Source: Methanoregula formicica SMSP
GTDB taxonomy: Archaea; Halobacteriota; Methanomicrobia; Methanomicrobiales; Methanospirillaceae
Direction of reading: 5' to 3'
NCBI RefSeq assembly: GCF_000327485.1
Contig: NC_019943.1
Span: 1,116,001 to 1,180,000 of the forward strand
DNA length: 64,000 nt
This document shows, piece after piece, positions 25,281 to 32,644 of the stretch. Numbering within the stretch: the stretch's first letter is position 1; the number at the start of each line of letters is the position of its first letter. The notes beneath the pieces are model-generated. The model searched no databases. It was not told the DNA's origin and worked only from the letters and a program-made list of their open reading frames with translations. A program made the position numbers and the translations under genes.

Positions 25281-25689
25281 TCCCGGCGGGCCCTATGACG
25301 ATGTCTTCAAAAACCTTGCACGGATCGTGGAAGACATCGTGAAGAACATGCCCGAGAGCCAGAACGCACGCATCATCGGGTACACGATCATCACCCGCCA
25401 GACTGCGGGCGGCGATCCGGAAGTATTCAGGATCGATACTCCTGATGACGAAGGTGAGATCCCGTATGAGGTTGTCGAGACCGATGATGAGATATTCATC
25501 ACTGCAGAGCTTCCTATAGACCTGAAAAATGCTCCGTTTGCGGATATCGAAACGCAGTGTGTGCGGATCGTGGCCGATGACCGGATTACGACCATCATGC
25601 TCGAAGGACCCATAGACCGTGTCCACAGCTACTACCGCGTCCACCGCGGCGTGATGGATATCTCGTTAAAGAAGATCAAATATCTCTGA
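25270..25689 (+). CDS. Hsp20/alpha-crystallin-like protein
   Basis: 139 residues. The region after residue 60 has the small-heat-shock beta pattern: IPYEVVETDDEIFITAELPI, a turn PFADIETQCVRIVADD and a final strand LKKIKYL; the N-terminus (PYDDVFKNLARIVEDIVKNM) is the amphipathic lead-in. It matches archaeal Hsp20-like proteins only loosely and lacks a clear I-x-I tail, so the family call is moderate. The start overlaps the upstream regulator by 11 bases, so the two form one operon; a T-run follows the stop. Confidence 0.6.
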   Translation: MQNNPGGPYDDVFKNLARIVEDIVKNMPESQNARIIGYTIITRQTAGGDPEVFRIDTPDDEGEIPYEVVETDDEIFITAELPIDLKNAPFADIETQCVRIVADDRITTIMLEGPIDRVHSYYRVHRGVMDISLKKIKYL

Positions 25690-25734
25690 TTTTTTCTTCA
25701 GATTGTATTTATGCGGTCCTTCGTGGAAGGATCC

Positions 25735-25940
25735 TGTCAGGATCTCTTTTTGGAAAAGAATGCAAAGAAGGACTTTGTTGAAATCCTATGAAGTAATGAT
25801 GGGGGCTGATGCGCGCCCATAACCCCCGGTTGTGATGAACGGCCGCGGAAGTCGAAGAACGCATCCGCGTTCTTCTCATCCTCCTGGTTTTTCAAACCAG
25901 TCGGAGGCGCAAGGGGGGTCAAGTATCTGGAAAGAGGATT
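25735..25940. repeat. Dispersed twin-hairpin element downstream of nrdD
   Basis: Reading on the plus strand: GAAGTAATG, a near-palindrome ATGGGGGC...GCGCCCAT at about 25799-25820, then GAAGAACGC-ATCC-GCGTTCTTC (perfect, 25854-25875; arms nine bases) and CTGGTTT-TTC-AAACCAG (perfect, 25884-25900). The element ends less than 40 bases from the nrdD stop. The lead-in and first stem are shared with copies at 38.6 kb and 63.7 kb; the pair of later stems has the same spacing as 32257-32303. Confidence 0.7.
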
Positions 25941-25958
25941 TCAACGGAGTCCAAAAAA

Positions 25959-28145
25959 TTACACTTTCACCGGGAAATCGGATGGTGCCGTGTGGCTGAC
26001 CGGTTTCTTCCCGGACTTCATCTCGTGGAACTGCCGGAGCGAGACGGTGATGTCCCGCGTGAACGCGAAGTACCCGATCTGGGTGTTCCGGCAGAGTTTC
26101 ATTGCCATGTCCATGAGGCCCCGGGGGTCCGGCCGGGCTTCGCCAAGCCAGATGTGGAAGATGTTGCCGCCGTCCACAATCGGGAAAAAGACATGCTCGA
26201 TCTCCATGCGCTTGGTCAGCGGCACGTTCGCCCCGGGGGCAACGTGGGTGCCGTTCGTGTAATAGATCGGCAGGTCGCGGACCTTGCCGAGTTTCGGCAG
26301 GCTGTAATCCAGGTCTCCCTTAATCACCTTCACGGCAGCGTCATGGTACCGGCGGTCGAGCAGGTCTGCCACGGCAAACCGCTGGCCGGTTGTTTCAGCC
26401 GGAGTACGGGCAAGGGCAATCGTCATATTGTTCTTCTGCGAGAGCTCGCGGCCGTAGAGTTCCATCTCGGTCATGGCCCGGATGGCGAGCCTGAATGCCT
26501 CCTTTGACTCGTGGAGCTGCTTGCCGGTATGGTGCTGGACCATCTCGTTGACACCGACGACACCGATCGTGTACACCAGCCCCTCAAGATCGACTGCAAG
26601 GGCGCCCCGCTCCCCGGTGTTCGGGTCTTTCGGGCGCTGCATGGCAAACGGCATCCGGCTGTTGGACCGGATCAGGTCCATCCAGCGCCGCTTGATCTTG
26701 AAGATCTCGACCGAGACGTCCATGAGTTTCTTCAGCTCGGCAAAGAGGCGTGCGTCATCACCCTCCGCTTTGTACGCCGCACGGGGGCAGTTGACCGATA
26801 CGACCTGCCAGGACCCCATCGAGAAATGGCGGCCGTTCTCGAAGAAGAGTTTCTTGTCAAAGTCCGAGTCCTCGTCCGCTACCGCCGAGAACTGGTAGGC
26901 GCAGCACTGGTAACAGGAGATCCCCTTGCCGGCCCCGCGGTAGGCCGGGAGCTGGTTGTCGTAATACGGTGTTCCGAACTTCGAGGCCAGCTCGAAGGTC
27001 ATGAGGTAGAGGTCCTGGTACGTGGGGAGGTCGGGGTGTGCCTTGTTGAACTCTTCCCGCTCCTGCATGAAGTCGGGCTCGATGGAGATCTCGGGCTTGG
27101 GGAAGTTGAAGGGTTTGCCCCAGTAATCGCCCTCGAGCATGACTTCCATCAGGGCCTTGAAGAGGAGCCGCACTTCCCGCTCGAACTCGCCGTACGTCCG
27201 GTGCGGTGCAGAAGAACCGTCCCAGACCTTACCCTTGTACACGCAGGGCTTGTCCTGCCAGAGCGTGGGGACGCCCGGAGAGAGCTGGATGGAGGAGAAG
27301 ACCAGCTGGCCGCCCCGGGCAACCATCATCTGGGTCATCTCGTACACGAACATCTGGACCATCTGCTTGATCTCATCGTATTCCATCCCCTCCATGTAGG
27401 GGGCAAGGAACGTGAGGAAGTTATAATACCCCTGCCCGCCGGCAAAGTTCGTCTGGGCGGACCCGAGGGCTTTGACCGCATGGAGGATGGCGACCTCGGC
27501 ACGTTTTGCGGGCCCGGCAACCGACGCCTTGGTGCCGTTGCCGTCCGGCATCAGGCCGTAATAGAAGAAGTAGCGCAGGTCCCAGTCCTGGCAGAACGGG
27601 CGCGTGCCGAAATATTCGAGGTCGTGGATATGCATCTCGCCCGAGAGGTGGTGGTCGGCAAGGGACGGGGGCAGCTGGAGGAGGTACTGTTCCTTCGAGA
27701 TCTTGTCTGCCTTCTTCTTGTGCGAGGTCTCGGCATTCTCCTGCAGGTTCGCGTTGTCATGGGCTTCGAACCCCTTGCCGACATCGATCAGGTGGGCGTC
27801 GAAGACCGGCGTACCGACACGGGTCGAGACGTTCCGGTACTGGACCATGCCGCGCTCAAGGAGGGTGATGTTGACGATCTCGCGGATGAGCGGGCCGGAG
27901 AGGGACTTGAGCCCCATGTTTTTGATCTTGTGTTCGACATCGAGGGCGATTTCCTGGGCGGCCTCCTCGGTTGCGCCCTTGTACCCGTAGAATGTCTCGA
28001 CAAGCTTTGTCTCTTCAACGATCTGGCGGACGATGCGGCTGCGGTCCCATTCAACGATATGCCCGTCGGTCGTCCTAACCGGGGGGAGGGATGGTGTATA
28101 CTCACCGAAAATGGTCTGCTGGCGGGTCTCCTGCCGGGGCATCAT
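25959..28145 (-). CDS. nrdD: Anaerobic (class III) ribonucleoside-triphosphate reductase, lacking the usual C-terminal radical domain
   Basis: 728 residues. An ATP-cone regulatory domain (about 30-110: IVEWDRSRIVRQIVEETKLV) is followed by the reductase barrel with MHIHDLEYF, FAGGQGYYNF, GISCYQCCAYQF and NMTIALARTPAE. It makes deoxynucleotides under anoxia. Class III enzymes normally end with a four-cysteine zinc site and R-V-x-G-Y carrying the glycyl radical, after IGYFAFTRD-type sequence; here the frame goes from TQIGYFAFTRDITVS into about 25 unrelated residues and stops, with neither motif. A dispersed repeat starts just downstream. It overlaps the upstream thioredoxin-like gene by ATGA. 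Confidence 0.88.
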   Translation of the reverse strand: MMPRQETRQQTIFGEYTPSLPPVRTTDGHIVEWDRSRIVRQIVEETKLVETFYGYKGATEEAAQEIALDVEHKIKNMGLKSLSGPLIREIVNITLLERGMVQYRNVSTRVGTPVFDAHLIDVGKGFEAHDNANLQENAETSHKKKADKISKEQYLLQLPPSLADHHLSGEMHIHDLEYFGTRPFCQDWDLRYFFYYGLMPDGNGTKASVAGPAKRAEVAILHAVKALGSAQTNFAGGQGYYNFLTFLAPYMEGMEYDEIKQMVQMFVYEMTQMMVARGGQLVFSSIQLSPGVPTLWQDKPCVYKGKVWDGSSAPHRTYGEFEREVRLLFKALMEVMLEGDYWGKPFNFPKPEISIEPDFMQEREEFNKAHPDLPTYQDLYLMTFELASKFGTPYYDNQLPAYRGAGKGISCYQCCAYQFSAVADEDSDFDKKLFFENGRHFSMGSWQVVSVNCPRAAYKAEGDDARLFAELKKLMDVSVEIFKIKRRWMDLIRSNSRMPFAMQRPKDPNTGERGALAVDLEGLVYTIGVVGVNEMVQHHTGKQLHESKEAFRLAIRAMTEMELYGRELSQKNNMTIALARTPAETTGQRFAVADLLDRRYHDAAVKVIKGDLDYSLPKLGKVRDLPIYYTNGTHVAPGANVPLTKRMEIEHVFFPIVDGGNIFHIWLGEARPDPRGLMDMAMKLCRNTQIGYFAFTRDITVSLRQFHEMKSGKKPVSHTAPSDFPVKV

Positions 28146-28411
28146 TCACCCGCGATCAGCTGGATGAGGTGCTCATTGTTGAGTTTTCCTGCAGGAAAGA
28201 GGTCAGCCGAAGTGAAGAAATCCTCGCTCTTCTGGAGCACCGGTGCCTCGTTGACGAACACGCCGTTAACGCGCAGTTCGGTCAGCGATTCGGCACTGGA
28301 CAGGTCGCGCTCGACATAAGTGTATCCCCCGGTCTTTAAGAAGGTCTTGAGGAGTTCGCAGTTCGGGCAGTGCTCAAGTGTGTATACAATCAGCTGTGGA
28401 GAATCAGTCAC
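28142..28411 (-). CDS. nrdH: Thioredoxin/glutaredoxin-like electron donor (NrdH-like)
   Basis: 89 residues, a minimal thioredoxin fold: LIVYTLEHCPNCELLKTFL with redox pair Cys15-Cys18 (CPNC), GYTYVERDLSSAESLTELR, VFVNEAPVLQ (cis-proline strand). It directly precedes and overlaps nrdD. A thioredoxin-like NrdH encoded in the RNR operon and reduced by a ferredoxin-disulfide reductase is known for the methanogen subtype of class III reductase (Methanosarcina barkeri), so this is its likely job. The start is GTG at 28411 after GAGGGTG; no ATG fits. Confidence 0.8.
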   Translation of the reverse strand: MTDSPQLIVYTLEHCPNCELLKTFLKTGGYTYVERDLSSAESLTELRVNGVFVNEAPVLQKSEDFFTSADLFPAGKLNNEHLIQLIAGE

Positions 28412-28546
28412 CAAAAACACCCTCAACTCTGTTATTGATCCATTATGTGGTACGTAAATAAAAAAATCATGGTTCGCGAAGCACTGTCCAGTCCCGATTA
28501 CCGTGGCGATTACCCTTATCAGGGAATTGGAACAATAACTACCGTA

Positions 28547-29086
28547 ATGGTCAGGACGTTTGTCGCGCTGGAGCTCTCCGAAACGGTACGCGGGCGGCTG
28601 AAGGAGGCCCAGGACGTACTGAAGACCAGCTCTTCCCGGCTTACGTTCGTCGACCCGTCCCTTATCCACATCACCGTGAAGTTCCTTGGCGAAGTGGATG
28701 AGAAGATGCTCGCACGGATCAGGGACGCCCTGAAACCGGTACAGTACCAGCCGTTTCCCGTTTCGGCCGGGAACGTAACGGTGAACAACCCGAGACGCCC
28801 GCATACCGTCTGGTGTGCGATCGGTGATAACGGGAACGGCGAACGGCTCCTCTCCCTTGTTGAGGATGCCCTCTCTTCCCTTGGCTTTCCCCGCGAGAGC
28901 CGGAAGTTCACGCCCCACGCAACGGTGGCACGGGTGAAGTATTCCGACCCGTCGCTCTTTGCCGTTCTTGACCAGCTCAAAGGCCGGACCTATGGCGAAT
29001 GCCTGGTCAGCGGCATGAAACTCAAGAAGAGCACCCTGACCCCCCGGGGCCCGGTGTACGAGGACCTGCTGGAGGTGAAATGGTGA
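28547..29086 (+). CDS. thpR: RNA 2',3'-cyclic phosphodiesterase (2'-5' RNA ligase family)
   Basis: 179 residues. The 2H phosphoesterase fold is shown by the two H-x-T-x motifs, HITV at about residue 42 and HATV at about residue 125, and by the N-terminal VRTFVALELSETV and F-L-G strand VKFLGEVD. The family opens 2',3'-cyclic phosphates and can join tRNA halves in vitro. It is directly followed by the CCA-adding enzyme (ATGGTGA overlap), a frequent archaeal arrangement, so both probably act in tRNA maturation or repair. Confidence 0.93.
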   Translation: MVRTFVALELSETVRGRLKEAQDVLKTSSSRLTFVDPSLIHITVKFLGEVDEKMLARIRDALKPVQYQPFPVSAGNVTVNNPRRPHTVWCAIGDNGNGERLLSLVEDALSSLGFPRESRKFTPHATVARVKYSDPSLFAVLDQLKGRTYGECLVSGMKLKKSTLTPRGPVYEDLLEVKW

Positions 29087-30447
29087 ACCGGAGTTCTCTT
29101 GAAGAGGCCGTGCTTGCCGGCCTGCGCCCCGCAAAGGAAGAGAGGGACCATGTCTGCGGGATTGCCCAGCGGATCTTAGAGAAGATCCGGCAGGGTGGCA
29201 AGGCCGAGGGGATGGTCGTGGGATCGATTGCCCGGCACACGTGGGTGAAGGGAGACCGCGACCTTGATGTGTTCATGCTGTTCGATCCATCCCTGTCCCG
29301 GGAACAACTCGAAGCCGAAGGCCTGGCACTGGCACGGAGCATAGCAGCGGCTTTCACCGACAACTACCACGAGAAGTACGCCGAGCACCCGTACATCAAT
29401 GCCACGATCGATGACGTTGACGTGGACCTCGTCCCCTGCTACAAGGTGGAGAGTGCAGCGCGGATCCAGAGCGCTGTCGACCGGACCCCGTTCCACACCC
29501 GGTATATCACCGAGAAGATCAATGGCCTGATCGATGATGTCCTCCTCCTCAAACGGTTCGCGAAGGCCGGCGGGATCTATGGTTCCGACCAGATGACCGA
29601 GGGGTTCTCCGGGTACCTCTGCGAGCTTCTCGTCCTCCATTACGGTGGCTTCACTCCGCTCCTGAATGCCGCGGCCGAATGGAAACCCCGGACCCTGATC
29701 GATGTGGAGAACCATGTGGCCAAGGAGTTCGACGAACCGCTCGTCATGATCGATCCGGTTGACCCGAAGCGGAATGTTGCCGCTGCTGTCTCGGTCGACC
29801 GGATGGCAGAGTTTGTGGAACTTGCACGCGGCTATCTCGAATCGCCATCGGCAGCGTTCTTCGAGCTGCCGCAGGAGCCCCCCATCGCCCGGGAAGATCT
29901 CGAAAAACTCCTGGACGGACGCGGGACATCGCTCTTTGCCATCACGTTTGCAACTCCTCCATACATTGAGGAGATTGTGGTTCCCCAGCTCAAACGCAGC
30001 ACCCTTGCGATCAGCGAGTTCCTTGAACGGAATGGTTTTGCGGTGCACCACGCTGATTACCGGATGGGAAAAGAGGAATCCCTGATCCTTGTCGAGCTGC
30101 TGGTCTCCCGGCTGCCGGCAATCCGGAGCCATGCCGGTCCTCCGGTCTGGAACCGGGTCAACGCGGAAAAGTTCCGGGCCAAGTATCTCATGTCCGACCT
30201 GCCCGGCCCCTATATCGTCAACGGCCGGTACGAGACGGAAGTCCCCCGCGAGTTCCGGCATGCCGGCGACCTGCTCCGGTCCGAAGGCATGCTGCAGGTG
30301 AGCCTGGGGAAGCATGTGCGGCAGGCGTTTGAAAACGGGTGGAAGGTGCACGAAGGCCCGGCGTGCTGGAGCCCGGGCTTTGCATCGTTCATTGGCGGGT
30401 TCTTTGGCCGGTGCTCGCCGCTGGTGAGTTTGGGGAAGGGGAAGTGA
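29080..30447 (+). CDS. cca: CCA-adding enzyme (archaeal class I tRNA nucleotidyltransferase)
   Basis: 455 residues. Adds CCA to tRNA 3' ends, needed here because neither tRNA in the window encodes CCA. The catalytic head shows VVGSIARHTWVKGDRDLDVF (GS...D-x-D), a third carboxylate in DDVDVDLVP and the archaeal class I neck LLLKRFAKAGGIYGSD with GFSGYLCELLVLHYG. The tail carries SLGKHVRQAFENGWKVH. The start at 29080 overlaps the thpR stop. Length and domain order are normal. Confidence 0.95.
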   Translation: MVNRSSLEEAVLAGLRPAKEERDHVCGIAQRILEKIRQGGKAEGMVVGSIARHTWVKGDRDLDVFMLFDPSLSREQLEAEGLALARSIAAAFTDNYHEKYAEHPYINATIDDVDVDLVPCYKVESAARIQSAVDRTPFHTRYITEKINGLIDDVLLLKRFAKAGGIYGSDQMTEGFSGYLCELLVLHYGGFTPLLNAAAEWKPRTLIDVENHVAKEFDEPLVMIDPVDPKRNVAAAVSVDRMAEFVELARGYLESPSAAFFELPQEPPIAREDLEKLLDGRGTSLFAITFATPPYIEEIVVPQLKRSTLAISEFLERNGFAVHHADYRMGKEESLILVELLVSRLPAIRSHAGPPVWNRVNAEKFRAKYLMSDLPGPYIVNGRYETEVPREFRHAGDLLRSEGMLQVSLGKHVRQAFENGWKVHEGPACWSPGFASFIGGFFGRCSPLVSLGKGK

Positions 30448-30563
30448 CGTTTCTTTAACGCTGGTCAAAATTATTCTTCAACATCCACCATCTGTACCGC
30501 TCTGTCAAAAGTTGGAAGATAATAGCGTAAGTGTTAACATTAAAACGTCCGTAATGCAAGCAT

Positions 30564-31199
30564 ATGAGACGGTGCGCAGAATGCGATCTGGATAATCAAC
30601 AAAATAGAGATCATCCTATATGCATCCCGTTGCCATCGAATGACATCAAAGGGTGTATTATCTCTCGTGATCCCACTTCGGCATTCATTGAACCTTGGAA
30701 AGAACCCATAATCACAAAGGGAAATTTTAAATTTAGTAACGGTGAAGTCCCACCAAAATGGCTGTGCAAACGTATTCAGTCGTTCATGGGATTTACACCA
30801 GACTCGGTTGAAGCGAAGAAATTACATACATTTTTCGATTTGAATTGTTACTGGACTCATTTTCACAAATGTCCCACTGACAAACACGGCAAGGGATTTC
30901 CTCAGTTTTCATATCCAAATGGGAAGATATGTGCCGACAAATGGTTTGAATTTGAATGTATCAAATATGACCTGAACGATAAGATCCTCATTCTGTTGGG
31001 CAGAGATGTAGAACGATATTTTCAAGAGAGACCAGATCACCCGTTACTAAAAAGTAAGTATGTTTTTTTCCTCCCACATCCGTCCGCTGCGAACTGTGGT
31101 AAAGGTTGGTCGTGGAATAAATGCAAATCCCCAGATGATCCGGATTTAATTAAGTTGAATGAACGGCTGACAAAACTAATGGCGTGTATTACGAAATAA
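30564..31199 (+). CDS. Uracil-DNA glycosylase-superfamily-like protein, AT-rich
   Basis: 211 residues. An N-terminal cysteine pair (RRCAECDL) is followed by an alpha/beta protein with IKGCIISRDPTSAFIEP (motif-1-like strand), NDKILILLGRDVERYF and FFLPHPSAANCG, the order expected in uracil-DNA glycosylases (substrate strand, central strand, then H-P-S). The catalytic Asp or His of classical families is not clear, so function could differ. Codon use is much more AT-rich than in cca upstream, and the gene is followed by an AT-rich, repeat-bearing stretch; it was probably acquired. Confidence 0.5.
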   Translation: MRRCAECDLDNQQNRDHPICIPLPSNDIKGCIISRDPTSAFIEPWKEPIITKGNFKFSNGEVPPKWLCKRIQSFMGFTPDSVEAKKLHTFFDLNCYWTHFHKCPTDKHGKGFPQFSYPNGKICADKWFEFECIKYDLNDKILILLGRDVERYFQERPDHPLLKSKYVFFLPHPSAANCGKGWSWNKCKSPDDPDLIKLNERLTKLMACITK

Positions 31200-31692
31200 A
31201 AAAATTTCTCTCAAAGTTTTCAAATTAGTTTCTGAAATTTGTGAGCCCAACGCGCAAAAGGTCTGCCGACTCTTCGAAGAATTGCCCTGCAATTCTTCTC
31301 GTGTCTCGACTCAGATGAGTCTCGACATTGCGCAACTCACTTACTGGTATTCTTGGTTGCGTTCGGGCCGTTGCCCAGCGAGGGGGCGACGAGCCCCCCC
31401 CCCCAAGCGACTCCCCGCATAAGCGGGGAGGGGGAGGCATCTCCTTGTACCAAATTCTGATTACCGCAAAAGAAAAAAATCTAAAAAATATTTTTTAAAA
31501 AATTCCGGGAATAGTCGGAAAATTTTTCCAAAATATTTCCCGCAAATGTTTTCGAAAAACCTTTTTGGAAAATCCTTAATCCAACCTCCCCCATCCACTC
31601 AAAATATATACATTAATTTTAATAACAAAATGTACATCAAACCAGGAGATGCTCCACATCAGAAGAAAAACACCACACAAGGAGGCTTCCGG
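31200..31692. repeat. AT-rich stretch with hairpin-rich repeat element
   Basis: 31240-31440 is a GC-rich island inside AT-rich DNA. It holds a perfect ten-base stem at 31276-31298 (arm GAAGAATTGC, loop CCT), GACTCA-GA-TGAGTC at 31308-31321, and CTCCCCGC-ATAA-GCGGGGAG at 31411-31430. The first two repeat the twin-stem layout found at 25.85 and 38.67 kb. Beyond 31441 the DNA is A/T runs (AAAAAATTTT types) leading to the promoter of the next gene; no gene is seen. Confidence 0.55.
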
Positions 31693-32226
31693 ATGCCCCG
31701 CGGCCGGTTCCCGGTAAAAGCGCTCGCAGCCGCGATGGAGATTGCGGTGAAACGGGGACTCGTCCGGATGTACGAACGCGGGCCGGGCAGCATCGCAACG
31801 TTTGCGATCGTTCGGCCGGGGCTGCTTGCCGAAGTCCGGATCAAGCGGCTGCGGCGGATGGATTGCACGAGAGAGTCGCTCAACCGCGATGCAGCGAATG
31901 AGATCGCGGGCCTGAAGATGTACCCATCCTGCCCGCAGATCTCCCGTGAGCTTTGGGGCGTCTCGCAGGATTATTTCATCCGGTTCTTCCGGGTCATGGA
32001 CAACGGGATCATCGAGCTCGGGAGCGATGGCGAGCCCCTGCCGGCCGGTGCTGTAGTACGGCCCGACCAGGTCCCGGGGCCGGTGCGGTACCTCCGGCGC
32101 CGGAGAAGGGAGCTGGCCGGTATGGCGAAGGCCCGAAAGCTGGTCCCGGCTGGGCGGGGTATCTCCCCGCCAGAAGGGCCCTCTCCGACGGTGAAAGATC
32201 CTAAGGAGAGTACCCCCGCCCCCTGA
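31693..32226 (+). CDS. Conserved hypothetical protein, basic
   Basis: 177 residues. AAGGAGG seven bases upstream fixes the start at ATG 31693. The N-terminus (RGRFPVKALAAAMEIAVKRG) is helical, followed by strands RPGLLAEVRIKRLRR and SRELWGVSQDYFIRFFRV, which loosely recall a nuclease-like core with an E-x-R-x-K element, and a very basic tail VRYLRRRRRELAGMAKARK. I cannot name the family. The last 45 codons are repeated as a broken copy at 36.88-37.01 kb. Confidence 0.6.
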   Translation: MPRGRFPVKALAAAMEIAVKRGLVRMYERGPGSIATFAIVRPGLLAEVRIKRLRRMDCTRESLNRDAANEIAGLKMYPSCPQISRELWGVSQDYFIRFFRVMDNGIIELGSDGEPLPAGAVVRPDQVPGPVRYLRRRRRELAGMAKARKLVPAGRGISPPEGPSPTVKDPKESTPAP

Positions 32227-32644
32227 AGGATCTCTTTTTCAAATCGGGCTTATTTCGAAGGTTCCTTCTTGGAACCTTCTCAATCCCCTGGATTGAAATC
32301 CAGTCGATTTTCGCTGATCAGAGCCCATTTTAACCGTATTTGTCCCGGACGGGTTTTCACGGGTACCGCGAAAATGACATATTCACCCGGATCACCTGAC
32401 ATAAACGTACGGAAACGCTCATTTCAGCCTCCGATTTTGAGGGTTTTACGACGGCAGGCCCAAATTGCGCTAATAGAACCCTAATAGATCGCAAAAGTCA
32501 GTAACGATCGGGCTATAGAGGGGGTATTCCGGCGGCTGGATCGATGGATCCGGGGCTCCCCACAAAAAGATCACCGAAGGGATACCCGGGTCCCACCCCC
32601 GGATCTTTTATCGTCCGTTATAGCGCAGGTAGTACTGATCGTCC
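32227..32644. repeat. Intergenic stretch with twin hairpin and no gene
   Basis: GAAGGTTCC-TTCTT-GGAACCTTC (perfect, 32257-32279) is followed by CTGGATT-GA-AATCCAG (perfect, 32288-32303). These are the same two stems, in the same order and spacing, as at 25854-25900 but with different stem bases. From 32320 to 32600 I see no gene; CTTTTATCG and GTTATAG near 32605-32620 may be promoter elements of the peptidase. Confidence 0.6.

Noticed and set aside
26511-28319. A 602-codon open frame opposite nrdD
   Set aside because: It is antisense to a clear ribonucleotide reductase; the frame is open because of GC-rich codon periodicity, and it has no recognisable domain.
29176-30468. A 430-codon open frame opposite cca
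   Set aside because: Shadow of the CCA-adding enzyme; same reasons.
31240-31440. Structured RNA gene such as RNase P or 7S RNA
   Set aside because: The stems do not form a known fold and no conserved core of those RNAs is visible; it fits the dispersed hairpin family.
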